A stretch of 64,000 nt of DNA from Aegilops tauschii subsp. strangulata (GCF_002575655.3 NC_053040.3:356250267-356314266), one strand, 5' to 3'. Numbered from the stretch's first letter, positions 34,351 to 45,485 are shown. Notes: a model not told the origin generated them from the sequence alone. Made by a program: numbers and translations.

Positions 34351-34602
34351 AATGTAGGAAAATTATGTGGGGGGTCTCTCCAACAGTGTTCCTGGGCTCG
34401 CACCTAACATCACGGTGGTCGAACTTAGAGTCATTCATCTGGTACACGTGGCATCTCAGATCTGGACACAAGGTGACGCGACGACCTCTCACTTCCTCCG
34501 CCATTTGAAGCGGCGCGCCGGTGGAGGGCTAGCATACTCCAATATTAGGTTGGCTCTATGTGATGTGGGAACTTCATATACTAACCGGATGCTGGCTATA
34601 CT
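34351..34602. repeat. Module M2, copy 2
   Basis: Second near-identical copy of 30136-30385. Together with M1 and the DUF295-like 3' end it shows that a block of cargo was copied twice in the same order. Confidence 0.85.
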
Positions 34603-34823
34603 ACTACGGTACTCACACTCCAAGTAGTGACTCGAAAACCATTCATAAATTGAGTCTATGACATGCATTCGCAACTGAAATGTACCATTCATTAAATACA
34701 ACAAGTCATCAACACACAACGACAACGAGGATACATGTTGGATTATAGATTATTTCCAACAAAACATTCTAGCAAATACTAAAGTTTTCATCACACAACA
34801 AATAACAAGCAATGAATTGAACT

Positions 34824-36116
34824 TCAACTCAACCAATCCTCGGCGTTGGAAACGCTTGCTTTGAACAATAGGTGCTCTGGGAAGGGCCAGCTATTGTCAA
34901 TATCGAGAGCAACGCAGGACTGATCATCCAGGCTGAAGCGGCATATATCAGGACCAGGGTAGGGAACCACCAAAATGTTCGAGGTATAGATACAGTTGCT
35001 TCTCATAAATGGTAGTAATGTTGTGTCAACAGCAGCTGGATCGCCTTTCACCACCATTGGATAGTTTGGTCCAAGGAAGAGTGAGTTTGTTCCAAGACTA
35101 TCAATACTGAACCAGGGAGAAGGTGTTTGCGCTAGCACACTAGTACCCGTCCTGAATACCATGCAACGGGTGTTGGAATAGGTCAGGAGAGGGCGACCAT
35201 GGGAGACAACACCTGCTTCCTCAGTAGTAATAGTCTGAGTGCACTGTATACAGACAAGAAGAGGTGATCCATCAGAATTAGTTGCCAGGCGCCACTGAGT
35301 ATATAAGTTCTGCTCCTCCTCATGCTCGTGATCATCACCATCGTCATCTCCCCCTTGCTTATAAATTTTTTCAAGTATAGGTGGTGGAATGTTCATAGGA
35401 CCTTGGAAACACAAGAAGAAGGTTAATTAGTAAAGGGAAACTTGCTAACCCGCATCCATGTGGATGAAACAATTATAATTACGGTGGAAGACAAAAGTAC
35501 CAAAACTATGAGGATCCCATGCAAAAACAGTGCCACGAGTGGTGGCAGCAAACACAAGATCCTCGTATTCAATTGCATCAGAGTACACATCCATGTATAG
35601 AAACTGATTTTTGAGCAATATCCATCCAGTCGAACCACGAAGGACGGCAACCAGCTTGTCGAAGATAGCAACAACTTGATAGTTCTTGTAATTCCAAGAG
35701 CGGTTGGGAACTCGACAAATTGCTATCTTCAATAGACGACAGTCACCATGATCGTATTTGAACGTACGTAGATCATCTGTGTGCTCAACCTCAGGGCACT
35801 CGGAGATTTTTGGAAGTGGAATCCACTGACGAGTGTACACATTCACAAGTTCCCACTCGCAATTGTACCCAATATAAACAACCCAATCTCCATTTGTGCC
35901 AGCCCAGGACTTACCCTTAAGCGATGGCATCTTGACATCACACGTATCATTATCAAGCGCCATCAACTTGCACAAGGCGAGGCCTCCGTCATCTGCGCCC
36001 ATGCGAATAGGCTTATAGCGAAGAAGATAAGGGAGATCAAACCGCTCCTGGACCCTTGGGTTCCTTGTAATGATGTTATTAGTTGAGTCGAGAATGGGCT
36101 TGAACGAACCTGCCAT
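34824..36116 (-). CDS. DUF295-type (F-box/KIB-like beta-propeller) gene, captured
   Basis: Two exons: 36116-35483 and 35401-34824, with an 81-bp intron from GTAATT to CCAAG. The exons sum to 1212 bases, 404 codons with stop, and the codon phase fits across the intron. The protein has the repeating Trp/Gly propeller pattern of plant DUF295 proteins: NGDWVVYIGYNCEW, then TGWILLKNQFLYMDV, and in exon 2 SLGTNSLFLG and MRSNCIYTSN. Family members often carry an N-terminal F-box. Here related codons continue upstream of 36116 to 36197 (CPDLKDDVVGEL), but an in-frame TGA at 36198 and the lack of an ATG there suggest a damaged start. Weakly expressed gene or young pseudogene, both possible. Confidence 0.7.
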
Positions 36117-36634
36117 GCTAGCTGAGGTGATGACTTCGCACCGATCAATGAGTTCCCCCACCACATCATCTTTCAGATCGGGGCAAGAATAACGGGGTCA
36201 TTTCCGGCTTGTTCCCTCCGTGGAGAATACGATCGAACAATGGCAGAAGGAAGGGTGAAGGCGAATGGAGGAGGGAGGAAGAGCGTGCGACAGCAGTTCC
36301 AAATCGAGAGGGAAAGGCGAAGAGTCGGTGGACGGTTGCCAGTTTACCACGGTACACGAAGAGGCGCCCCGGCCTACACATCCTTTCGGAAATTGTACAA
36401 AAGGACTCACCGTCGTCTCACTGACATGTTGGAACGGGACCACATGTCAATGAAACATCGTGTGTAATTTCTCGTGCAAAATGCGATCTGGCCGTGTTGG
36501 CCCGAGGTGCCGCATTATTTCTCGACATTATTTTTTTAATGGCGTGCCGTTCAGTTTTGAACCACGACTAACTGGTACTGTTTGCAGAGAAAATATAAAC
36601 TACTCTACCACTACTCCACCTCTAGTACTAGTAG

Positions 36635-36644
36635 TATAAAAAAG
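36635..36644 (+). promoter_or_regulatory. TATA box of a possible divergent gene
   Basis: TATAAAAAAG is followed by a pyrimidine-rich leader with CTCTCTCC runs. It points away from the DUF295-like gene, whose 5' end lies about 450 bp to the left, so the two could share a promoter region. Confidence 0.45.
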
Positions 36645-36664
36645 ATATATAGGCTGGAGCTTCA

Positions 36665-36956
36665 GAGCTTTCTTGCTAAGGGCTGCCCACTTGCTTCTCA
36701 CACTATCACCCTCTCTCCAGATCTAAAAAGACGGCCTCTCTCTCCCTCCTCACCGGTGGTCACAGATCCATCGGGGAAGAAAAGGACGTGCAGTGTTGAC
36801 GCACTCGTCGTCGGCGAGCGAGGTCACGCACTGACGACAAGGCCGTCCTCTCAGACCTAGCGCCCGCGCGGGATGGCCTCCGTCCCCAAGCTCACTGTCG
36901 TAGTGCGTGTGGAGGACGATGACCACGAGTGAAGCCACTTCCCGCTGACCCTCAGG
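36665..36956 (+). other. Possible first exon of a captured gene
   Basis: GC-rich stretch bounded by a TATA box upstream and CTCAG followed by GTATGC at 36956, a good splice donor. It contains one short frame from ATG at 36873 (MASVPKLTVVVRVEDDDHE) that stops before the donor. Sequence to the right turns AT-rich like an intron. I cannot identify the gene, and downstream exons are not recognisable. Confidence 0.35.
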
Positions 36957-39900
36957 TATGCTACCTCTTTTCGAACCATACCCTTGTTCTATTGCCCCAT
37001 CTGCCATGTCGCTGCATGTGGATCTTTTTCCACTCCACCATCTTCCCAATTTGCTATCCTCTGCTCTGCTGGTCACGCAGACGAAAACCTTAATTTGCAC
37101 TATTAAAGGAAACCCTACTTCATGCAGACTAATCCATGTCTGGGTTGAATAAGGAAAGGAAGCGAGACTGTACTGTCCAAGAGAGTAGGCATCGGACCCG
37201 CATCTAGGTTGAGAAGGGGAAATCAGTAGCTAAGGAACGAGTCTCGTGTCTCTTGGTTGAAGAAGGGTAGAAAGGCATGACAACGCAATAGAGAATGACC
37301 AGGTCGATCGGTTTGTTGTCCTCACACAGGAAAAAGGTGGATAAACATAACAAAAATGGGACGTAATCCACATATGCTGCCTGGATATTTGTTGCTCTGG
37401 GCAACCATACCTACCTCACCACTCTATGCGTCCGTGGAGGTACATCGTACTGGTGCGCCCACTGTCCGAATGGGCCTCGCATGCTCTTAGTCTAACTTTT
37501 TTGCTGTTAGTATAACGCCAGCTGTCAAGTCAAGCAATGCTACTGCTAAAGTGATGCCACATTTAACTAATGCCGCACTCAGTCTAATGCCACCGATAAA
37601 TTTGAGCAATGCCATTTAATGTCACTAGATTATTTCAGGGTTAGCTGTTGATTGTGGATGTATTAAAGATTTTTCAACTAAGGCATTCTAATGATGTTGC
37701 ACAGCCAGTATACCAATGATGAAACTTGTTACTACCTTTAGATTTTTGCACTGTTAATGCTTATAGATTACATACCTCACTTTCATGCGATAAGTTAATT
37801 TCTTTTGTATAGTGTTACCAAAATGCCAAGGCGCTGATGTCATTTTATTTTGGTTAAACTGCACAAAAAATTATGAAGACAAGAGGAAAGGTTAAGAGTG
37901 GGCACCTCCTCCTCCGGCTGTTCTCTTGATTCGTTCGATCAAGTTTTTATGTTTGATCGATTATCAAGATTGGGATAGCAATTTTTAAGGTCCCTCCGAG
38001 TTCGAAATGTTATTTACCTTGGAGGTACATGGTTTGCAAAAATTTTATACTGTCATTAGTTAATAATGCTAGTTACCTTCAGACTTTTGTATTTGGTTTA
38101 ATGCTCATGCACAGCTAGTATACCAATGCTGAAACGTGTTACCTTTACATTTTGTATTGTTAATTCTTATAGAAATCTTCCAGTGCCAGAGTTTATTGAA
38201 ATCTGTTCAGTAAAACCATTGTACTGTACCCTGTAATAAAATAACTACTCTACTGTTGCACTAGCCACTGGATTAGTGTATATTTGTAGTATTCGAAATT
38301 TCGAATGGTGTTGCATTAGCATATGGACATAAATAAAGGGTGGCAAGATTTCCCAGATATGTGCTCAAGAAAACTACTACCTGTTTTTCTAAATACTAGT
38401 AGACGTTTGGGTACTTTAAACTAAACCGCAAAACCTCTTATATTAAGGAACAGAGGGTGTAGAGTTCACTCAAATTATCCCGGTAAAGCTAGTCACACCT
38501 TTGTTAAAATTAATGTTCATTATGTTATCGGAGGAGGTCTGTAAGTTTGTCTCTAATGCATGTCGACTACATACCTGACATCATGATGTAATGTTAAGTC
38601 ATTTCCTTTTGTACAGTGTCACTGAATTGTCAAGGTGGTGATGGCATTTTTATTTTAGTTGAACTGCACAAAATATGCTTAAAAGAAGAGGAAAGTTCAG
38701 GAATCGATCATTCTTTATGCCTTTCTGACATCAGCCTCTGTTGGCTTATTTATTCCTTCAAAAAGGTCGTTAGAAACAGTCTTGCTACCTTTTCCCATTA
38801 AGAAATTGGAATGCTTATATTTGTGAGTCTATGCTTCAACTAGTGCCACTTTTATAGTAATCACACTTTCAATATCTATGCAAACAGGGATGCTCGAGTT
38901 TAGTGGAACTGCACAAAAAGTCCAACTGGTTCAACATTAGGAGCATGTTTTCTCCCAAACCTTTATATCCAATTGGTGGCACTATGAGCTGTTCATTAAG
39001 AAGGTACATGGTTTGCTACTATCTTGCTACTCTTTTTGTACTGTCATTAGATAGTAATACTAGTGGTTTGCATGTAAATTTATTGTCAGGGTGGACCTAC
39101 ATTGGAGGTGCAGGACATGATTCAATGACTGGATGCTCAATTTCGGTTGTATCGATTTCACCTCTTCCATCACTGCGAACATGGATATCCTTGGTCTGAT
39201 GAAGAATAGGCGCTATATTTCTGCTCTGAACAAGCAAATCAATTTAGTATGAAATTGTCCAGGGAAAAACATGACTGTATCAAATTGTCCAGTGCAAAAC
39301 ATGACAGATCTAAGTGGAAGAGACATGTTTAAACCGAAAATACAAGGTGGGGTATATGTTTACTAGCTGCTTGATATTTGTGCAGACAGAGATGTCTGCC
39401 CGTTGCTATTTAGCAAACACACAAAGTGACCATAATTTTGGTTGAACTGCACAAGAGAATAGTATAGTCACTGCATGCAGTGCCATTTGAAAATAGACAC
39501 AGAAAGATTGGATAGTCACTTCATGGACTGCAGAAAAGTAGTGCTGTACTATTTATTGGCCAACACTAGGTGCTTCATTGCTTTGGTCTGATTATACAAT
39601 GGGCATCATTTTGCCTAAGTGAAAGTTTGTATTCCGAAAATAGTCTCGCCGTGTGATCAAGAGAAGACCAAATCATATTATAGTGGATGTTCCTCCATCA
39701 TGTGTGGTTCATTCCCATGGTTCCAGCTGTTGGTGAAACCACTTACGTTTGCAAGAGGAATTGTAGACTTCACAAACAAATTTGTCATTCAGTCTGTACT
39801 GAATGTTGGCCAAGAGAAGCATCCATGTTAGTAGGAAGAACATATGTTTTTTCTAGATCTTTGCTTTTGGAGCTACATATTTGTATATGATCTGTGAATC

Positions 39901-40729
39901 ATTGAGATGCATTAACATGTTGATCTTATGTATGGGAATCGTACTAGTTGGTTTTAGTTGTGGCTGATCTTTGCTTTTGGAGCTACATATTTGTATATGA
40001 TCTGTGAATCATTGAGATGCATTAACAGTTCCTTATATCTGTTCGCTCAGTGTTTACAAGTTACCGATCGATCACTAGCTAGCCTACTAATGCGCTCCTA
40101 GCTGTTTTAGTTGCGACGCAAGATCCGAAGTGGCAGTTTTTTGAATAGAAATGCCTACCTCTGAAGAAACTGACAAGCTGCTCTAAAGAAAATGCCATGC
40201 GAATCTGAAGAAACTGCTAGCAAAAACGTTTGCACATGCCTTATCTCCCACATAAAGTTCATCAATTAATGCCCTCGGCTGCGACTCGTTGCATGCTGCT
40301 CCGCGTACTGCTGCGAGCGATTTTGAGTGCCCGCATGCAGCCGGCCGTAATTAAGGCAGCTAACTGATGCGAAAAAGATGCGCTTTAATTGTTGCGGGCC
40401 TTTTAAATCCGTGGAATCATTATTGACAAGGAGGGAGATGATTCGAGTGCACTCGTTTGACCGTAAGGCCGGCGTGCGACCCAGCATGGACGGGACGGGA
40501 CGGCAGAGTCAGAATTTCAGTTTCTCTAGTTTTCCACGACAAGCTGGCGCGCTAAGCCATGTCTGCTTCATTATGCATTGAATTCCGACGACCGTCGCGC
40601 TACCTTCCGCTTATAAGTATTGTTTCTCGGCCTTCTATGGTGGCACCGTGACCCAACTCGCCCTATCCTCATAAGCCCCCACCGGCCCGACGTTGCTCGC
40701 CACTTATCCTCGCTCTCGCCACGTCCGCC
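36957..40729. repeat. AT-rich region of degenerate long repeats in the CACTA
   Basis: No gene seen. Blocks recur imperfectly: AGTATACCAATG with TGAAAC at 37707 and 38116; CATACCT followed by a TTTTGTA-AGTGT block at 37772 and 38571; a TTGAACTGCACAA box at 37856, 38658, 38903 and 39440. This points to old internal duplications of about 0.4-0.8 kb. A clear 110-bp spaced duplication lies at 39856-40026. 40260-40729 is mixed-composition sequence leading to the next gene. Confidence 0.5.
39856..40027. repeat. Direct duplication, 110-bp spacing
   Basis: A 62-bp segment starting GATCTTTGCTTTTGGAGC and ending GAGATGCATTAACA occurs at 39856 and again at 39966 without change. The perfect identity shows it is recent. 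Confidence 0.85.
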
Positions 40730-41248
40730 ATGCCCCCGCCCGTCCGCGATAGGCGTGGCCGGAGGCGGTCACCGCCGGAACTAGTGTTCGGTTTTTCACC
40801 GGAAGGAAGATGGAGGGAGGAGGCATTCTATCAATCTTTAGATGGCAATGCGAATATCGAGGACTTGTTGGAGCGCGACCACCTGGCGGAGGAGCAGGAG
40901 TTGTTGGAGCGCGACCGCTTGGCGGATGAGCAGCATATCGCCGATTTGCGCCGCCAACAGGACATGGAGCAGCAGCGCACCGACGCTCTGAGTCGCGAGC
41001 AGAGCGCCCGCACGTGGGCCGACTACGTGGAGGCCGGCGCCCGGCAAATAACCTTGGAGGCTCTCGGGCACGCACGCGTTCGCGACGCTGATTTTTACTA
41101 CCAGCTCGTCAAGTGGGTTTCCCGCTTAGAAGCCGAAGCTTCGGTGGACCACGCCGGCATGAAAAGGGCCAACACGTGCGAGCAATGCGCCCTATCGCAC
41201 CTCTGGCATGTCCGAGGCGAGGCGGAGGACGCCGGTGCCAGCGTTTAG
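40730..41248 (+). CDS. Unrecognised 172-aa coiled-coil protein in the CACTA cargo
   Basis: Single exon from ATG at 40730 to TAG at 41246-41248, with high third-position GC. The N-terminus is Arg/Pro-rich (MPPPVRDRRGRRRSPPELV). Residues 40-90 form an acidic/basic heptad region with an internal repeat, LLERDHLAEEQ and LLERDRLADEQ, then QQ-rich helix. The C-terminal part has a Cys pair and His (CEQCALSHLWH) that could bind metal, but the pattern is too short to name. No family is recognised. It may be a complete small host gene or a 5' gene fragment carried by the CACTA. An AT-rich 3' region follows at 41260-41460. Confidence 0.5.
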   Translation: MPPPVRDRRGRRRSPPELVFGFSPEGRWREEAFYQSLDGNANIEDLLERDHLAEEQELLERDRLADEQHIADLRRQQDMEQQRTDALSREQSARTWADYVEAGARQITLEALGHARVRDADFYYQLVKWVSRLEAEASVDHAGMKRANTCEQCALSHLWHVRGEAEDAGASV

Positions 41249-41766
41249 CGTGTACCGCAGATGGCGGCTGGCATCGTCTAGTTAGCTAAGAGTAAGTTAG
41301 TACTTGTACGCTACTGGAGTATTAGTGGAAGTAGATAGTTAACTTGGCTATGATGGTTGTCAACGTGGAAGTTCAGTACTCTATATGTGGATCATACCTG
41401 TTACTTTGCTCTAAATGTTGAACTTTCCGTTTGAACATATGGAATGGGCTGTTATTTTTTCAAATGGGTTGTATTTGTCCTCCACGGGTTTAGAGGCTGA
41501 CTTGTGGGCCTACCAAGTTGACGCGTACACAACGAGGAGATGATTGTACGTGGAGAGGATGACAACAGGGACCCACCAAGGTCATGGCAGTACGCAAGCA
41601 AAGTGCCTCCTTATTTCAATCCAATAAAAAAATGGCTCCTCGTAATGGATTTTTGACATCTGGGTCCCATGCCATTGTCAACGTAGTCAATAAACGAGAG
41701 AGTTGCACAACGAGCGGCTGACATCAGGGACCCAACAGCTCGCCCAGTTATTTTTGTTTTGGGTTA

Positions 41767-42013
41767 ATTTGATAAATGCCACTCCAAATCTGGTGTTTCT
41801 AAGAAATGCCATTGCAATTTCCAAACTTTGAAAAATGCCATTTCATGCCATCCCAAGTGGCATTTTTCGAAGTCTAGAGTGGCGTTTTTCAAAGTTTGCA
41901 AATTGCAGTGGCGTTTTCCAAAGTTTGCAAAAATTGCAGTGGCATTTTTCAAAGTTTGGAAATTGCAGTGGCATTTTTATGAATCGCCATATTTGTTGTG
42001 GCATTTATCTAAT
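41767..42013. repeat. Foldback element with GGCATTTTTCAAAGTTTG repeats
   Basis: Inverted ends GATAAATGCCAC and GTGGCATTTATC enclose about 245 bp. Inside, a 25-33 bp unit with GGCATTTTTCAAAGTTTG and AATTGCAGT is repeated several times in one arm and inverted in the other. It resembles a small foldback transposon whose arms are built of tandem repeats. Flanking target duplication is unclear. Confidence 0.65.
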
Positions 42014-42654
42014 TTGTTTTTGAGACGGAAGCAAGGTGTCAACTGGGCTGTGCGGGGCACTCTGGCATGTCTAGACAGCCTTCTCTTTTATGTTTACCAC
42101 AGACCAGCCCAGTAGTTTTTTTTTCTTTCTGAAAATGGCTAGCCCAGTTTTTTTGTGATTTGCCAAGTAAGTCGCTTTGTCAGGCCTATTGGGCTGCAAA
42201 TCTTTCAAGACGAGCAGAGCTTCATTCGACTGGAAGAGAAAATGGCCTATCAGTAATGAGAAATGGGCTGTACATTTTTAGAACACATCAAACCGGCAAT
42301 TACATTCAAATTTATTTATTTTTCATTGCAAGATTTTAAATTGCATTAATTTTTATGCGTGGAGAATTTGTTGGATTTTATATTGATATACATTTATTTT
42401 TAAAATCATTTTGAATGTGACTCGAAATTTCGGGATTAAAAACAGTTCGGACCGCACCGAAATATGCAACATTTCGTATAATTTTTTAACCGTGGCCACA
42501 ATATGGGCTGTAATGCTAACAAAAAGAATATGGGCTCCAAAAAAACCTTCAGAATTAGCAAATGGGCTGTAAATTATTAGAAATAATGGCAGATGGGCTG
42601 TATGCTGTTTTCCACAGATTTGAGGCTTTCCTAGAAAAAAGGTTGACGCACAAG

Positions 42655-43930
42655 CAGTGACTGTTGGATGTCCATCCAACGGCCGTCGTGCTTCTTCAAT
42701 CTCTGCTCTTCCTGCTCCAGCCGCTCAAACAAGCGCCGGCGGGACTGCCTGCCCCCTCCTCCTCACGGCCAGCTGTGCTGCCGCGCAGGCTTCACCGCCC
42801 CACCGTACTCCCATCGCTGGCCTAGCCATCCCTCTACTCACCCACACCTGTTGTTATTCTCCGGCGACGGCAGACGAACCAGTAAACCCTCGTATAGTCG
42901 TACTCCCCTCCACGCGGGAAACAACTGCGGAGTCTTCCCTGCCTCCGTGTCGTTCCCTTCCTAGGCCTCGCCGTCGTCCACCGCCCTGGTGCTCCCGGCG
43001 CGGCCTGTTCAACGTGGTCAACAACCGACATGCATCTGAAGTGGACTGTACATGGAGAGGCTGACAGCTGGGTCCACGGCCGCACGCAAGGAAATGCCTC
43101 CTTATTACGCACAAAATAATGATTCCTCCACCTGACATCTGGGACCCACCGAAAGGGCCTCTGTATTTCATGAAAGAAACGTTACCGCCGCTGACAGCTC
43201 AGACCCACCAGCTATATCTTCGCACGCAAGGAACTGTGTCCTTATTACGCACAAAAAAATGAATATTCCCCCTTCTAGCTGGGACCCAGTATAGTGGCAG
43301 GCTGACTTGTGGGCCTACTAAGTTGACGGGGACGGAGGGCCTTGTCAACTTAGTCAATATGCACGATTCTAGCTCCAGTGACCGTATGATGTCCATCCAA
43401 TGGCCGTAGTGCTTCTTCAACCTCTGGTCTTGTTGCTCCAGCCGCCCAAAGCAGCGCCGGTCATGCCGCATGCCCCTGCCTCCCGTGGCCGGCTGTGTTG
43501 CCGCGGAGAACTCCCAGCACCCTACTATTCCCACCGCTGGCCAGGCCCTGCGGCGACGGCAGCCTCACACCACAGCCGAACCGGTGAACCCTCGTACTCC
43601 TCTCCGCGCGGGCTTCCACTGTCGCGTCTTCCCCGGCTCCGCGTCATCCCCTTCCTAGGCCTCGCCGTCGTCCACCGCCCTGGTGCTCTCGGTGCGGCGT
43701 GGTCAACGTGGTCAAGGAACGGCTTCCATCGGACGTGTACTATACATGGAGAGGCTGACAGCTGGGTGCACAGCCGCAGCCAGGAAGTGCCTCCTTATTA
43801 CGCGAAAAATAATTATTCCTCCACCTGACAGCGGGGACCCACCGGATAGGCCACCGTATTTCACGAAAAAAACATTTCCCCTGACTGCGGGGACCCACCA
43901 GCTACATCTTCGCAGGCAAGGAAGTGCCTG
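42655..43930. repeat. Tandem duplication of about 0.7 kb in the CACTA right half
   Basis: Blocks starting GATGTCCATCCAAYGGCCGT at about 42666 and 43388 run parallel through CTTCTTCAA, TCCAGCCG, GCCGGC and ACATGGAGAGGCTGACAGCTGGG (near 43050 and 43747). Both copies are GC-rich and end with several GGGACCCACC boxes. The short open frames in them conserve no protein. Confidence 0.7.
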
Positions 43931-44339
43931 ACAGTCGGGACCCACCTGGTCGAAGCGTACGTAGCATTGTCATTCTGGTCGCGAACGTGTACGTACATAC
44001 TGGTCGATGTAGAGGCGCGCACATGTCGTAGTAGAGGCGCGCACGTAGCAAGTACACGTACGTACAGCAGCCAGTGTGCAAGACAGAAAATACGGCCACG
44101 TACGTACATACAGGCAGGGTCTCGAACGCCTACTCGCGCATACGTACGGCCAGGGCTCGTGTGCATGGCTGGGTCAGAACGGAGAAACAGCATCGTCGTC
44201 GTGTTCATGGGGAGCCAATCGGCAGGGTCGGAACGGAATGGGTCGTCGTGTTCATCGGGAGGGCTTGGACGGAACAGCCGATGGAAACGATGCCTGGCGT
44301 ACCGCAGAACGGAGGAAACGGCCTTGTGTTCGACCGGCC

Positions 44340-44990
44340 ACGTTTGAAACGGGATCTTGTTCATCGGGAGGGGTCTGGCGTACCACAAAACGAAGGAAAC
44401 AGACCTCCTACGGTCGAAACGGGGTCCTGTTGATCGGGAGGGGTGTGGCGTACCACAAAACGGAGGAAACGGACTTGTGGTGGAGCCCTACGGTCGAAAC
44501 AGGGGTCCTGTTCATCGGGAGGGGTGTGGCGTACCGCAAAACGGGACTCCACGGGACACTGTTCATCTCCACCGTCGACCCCCCCCAGCCTCCACGAGCT
44601 ACTGTTCATCCACCATCGACCTCCTCCAGCCTCCACCTGCGACTGTTCATCCATGGGCTCCTGTTCATCCAGCCTCCACCACGCGCTACTCCACCGGCTA
44701 CTGTTCAACCAACCCTCTCCACGGGCTCCTGTTCAACCACCCCTCCACGGGCTACTGTTCATCCAGCCCTCCACCGTCTACTGTTCATTCTGCCCTCCAC
44801 GGAGTGGTCCTGTTCATCCTGCCCTCCACGGGGTCCTGTTCATCCAGCCCCAACCGGCTCGATCGATCGGGGTCCTGTTCATCCAGAGGCAACACCACGG
44901 GGTCCTGTTCATCCACCCCCACCGGGAACTGTTCATCCAAACCCCCCCAGCAACGCTCACTGTTCATCCAGAGGCAGCATCGATCGGCTT
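44340..44990. repeat. Subterminal tandem repeats of the CACTA right end
   Basis: Two arrays. 44340-44560 has units of about 85 bp with GTACCRCAAAACGGAGGAAACGG and CTGTTCATCGGGAGGGG. 44567-44990 has about 14 copies of CTGTTCATCCA or close variants every 25-35 bp. Repeats like these bind the accessory transposase protein in the well-studied En/Spm system. They open long false reading frames on both strands. Confidence 0.75.
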
Positions 44991-45468
44991 CAGTTAGCAC
45001 CAGTAGCAAAGGAATCGCTCAATCGGGTACAGTTAACAGCCATCGATCGATCGCTCGGGTTCAGTAACGCGTAGCCTGCAGTGCAATCACTCGGGTTCAG
45101 TTAGAGCCCAACGCCTCGTTCGGGTTCAGTCAGAGCCAACGCCTCGCACACACGCGCGTACGTGTACGAGAGAAACACACATCGCTCGGCCCCCGACCTC
45201 CCACCATAACCGGGAACTCCCCGAAATTTTCCTCGCCCTCGCTTCTACCACGGTTTTTTCCGTCATGGGCGGCCCAAAGAATGTCATGCAGCTGCGTCTC
45301 CGGCCCGCCCAGGACGAAAAGCCCATTTTCTGTCATGATTTTTTGTCATAGAAGTAGGAGCTCACCACATCTATGATGATACCGGGTTTTGTCACAATTA
45401 TCATCATAGAAGTGTCATATGTATGACAGAAAAAAAATTCGTTCGGCCCAAAATGTCACGGATGTGTC
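44991..45468. other. Right terminal region of the CACTA
   Basis: Contains further short repeats (CGGGTTCAGT) and, from about 45320, the TGTCATGATT, TGTCATAGAAGT and CATCATAGAAGTGTCAT boxes that mirror the left end of the element. No gene. Confidence 0.6.
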
Positions 45469-45485
45469 TTTTTTTTGTAGTGCAA

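Larger units (their letters stand above)
19828..45482. mobile_element. 25.7-kb non-autonomous CACTA transposon with gene cargo
   Basis: CACTACAAAAAAAA at 19828-19841 and its inverted copy at 45469-45482 are the termini; CAA lies on both sides (19825-19827 and 45483-45485), the 3-bp duplication of the CACTA superfamily. Both ends share inverted subterminal sequence rich in TGTGATGAT, TGTCATG and CATGACAAA. F sequence resumes directly outside. I find no open frame with the catalytic transposase (TNP2 type). Present are one accessory gene at the left end, tandem repeats near both ends, and gene-like sequence from about 28 to 41 kb. It must have moved with transposase from elsewhere. Confidence 0.92.

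Noticed and set aside
35402..35449. Shorter 48-bp intron in the DUF295-like gene
   Set aside because: A GT at 35448-35449 also keeps phase, but 48 bp is short for a plant intron. The GTAATT donor at 35481-35482 gives a more usual 81 bp.
35445..36164. Start of the DUF295-like gene at 36164
   Set aside because: The codon there is GTG, and related codons continue further upstream to a stop at 36198. I used the first in-frame ATG at 36116 and marked the N-terminus as damaged.
44076..45074. Plus-strand open frame of 332 codons near the right CACTA end
   Set aside because: It lies wholly in the CTGTTCATCCA and GGAGGGG repeats, and similar long frames exist in two other registers. The composition follows the repeat, so it is not a gene.
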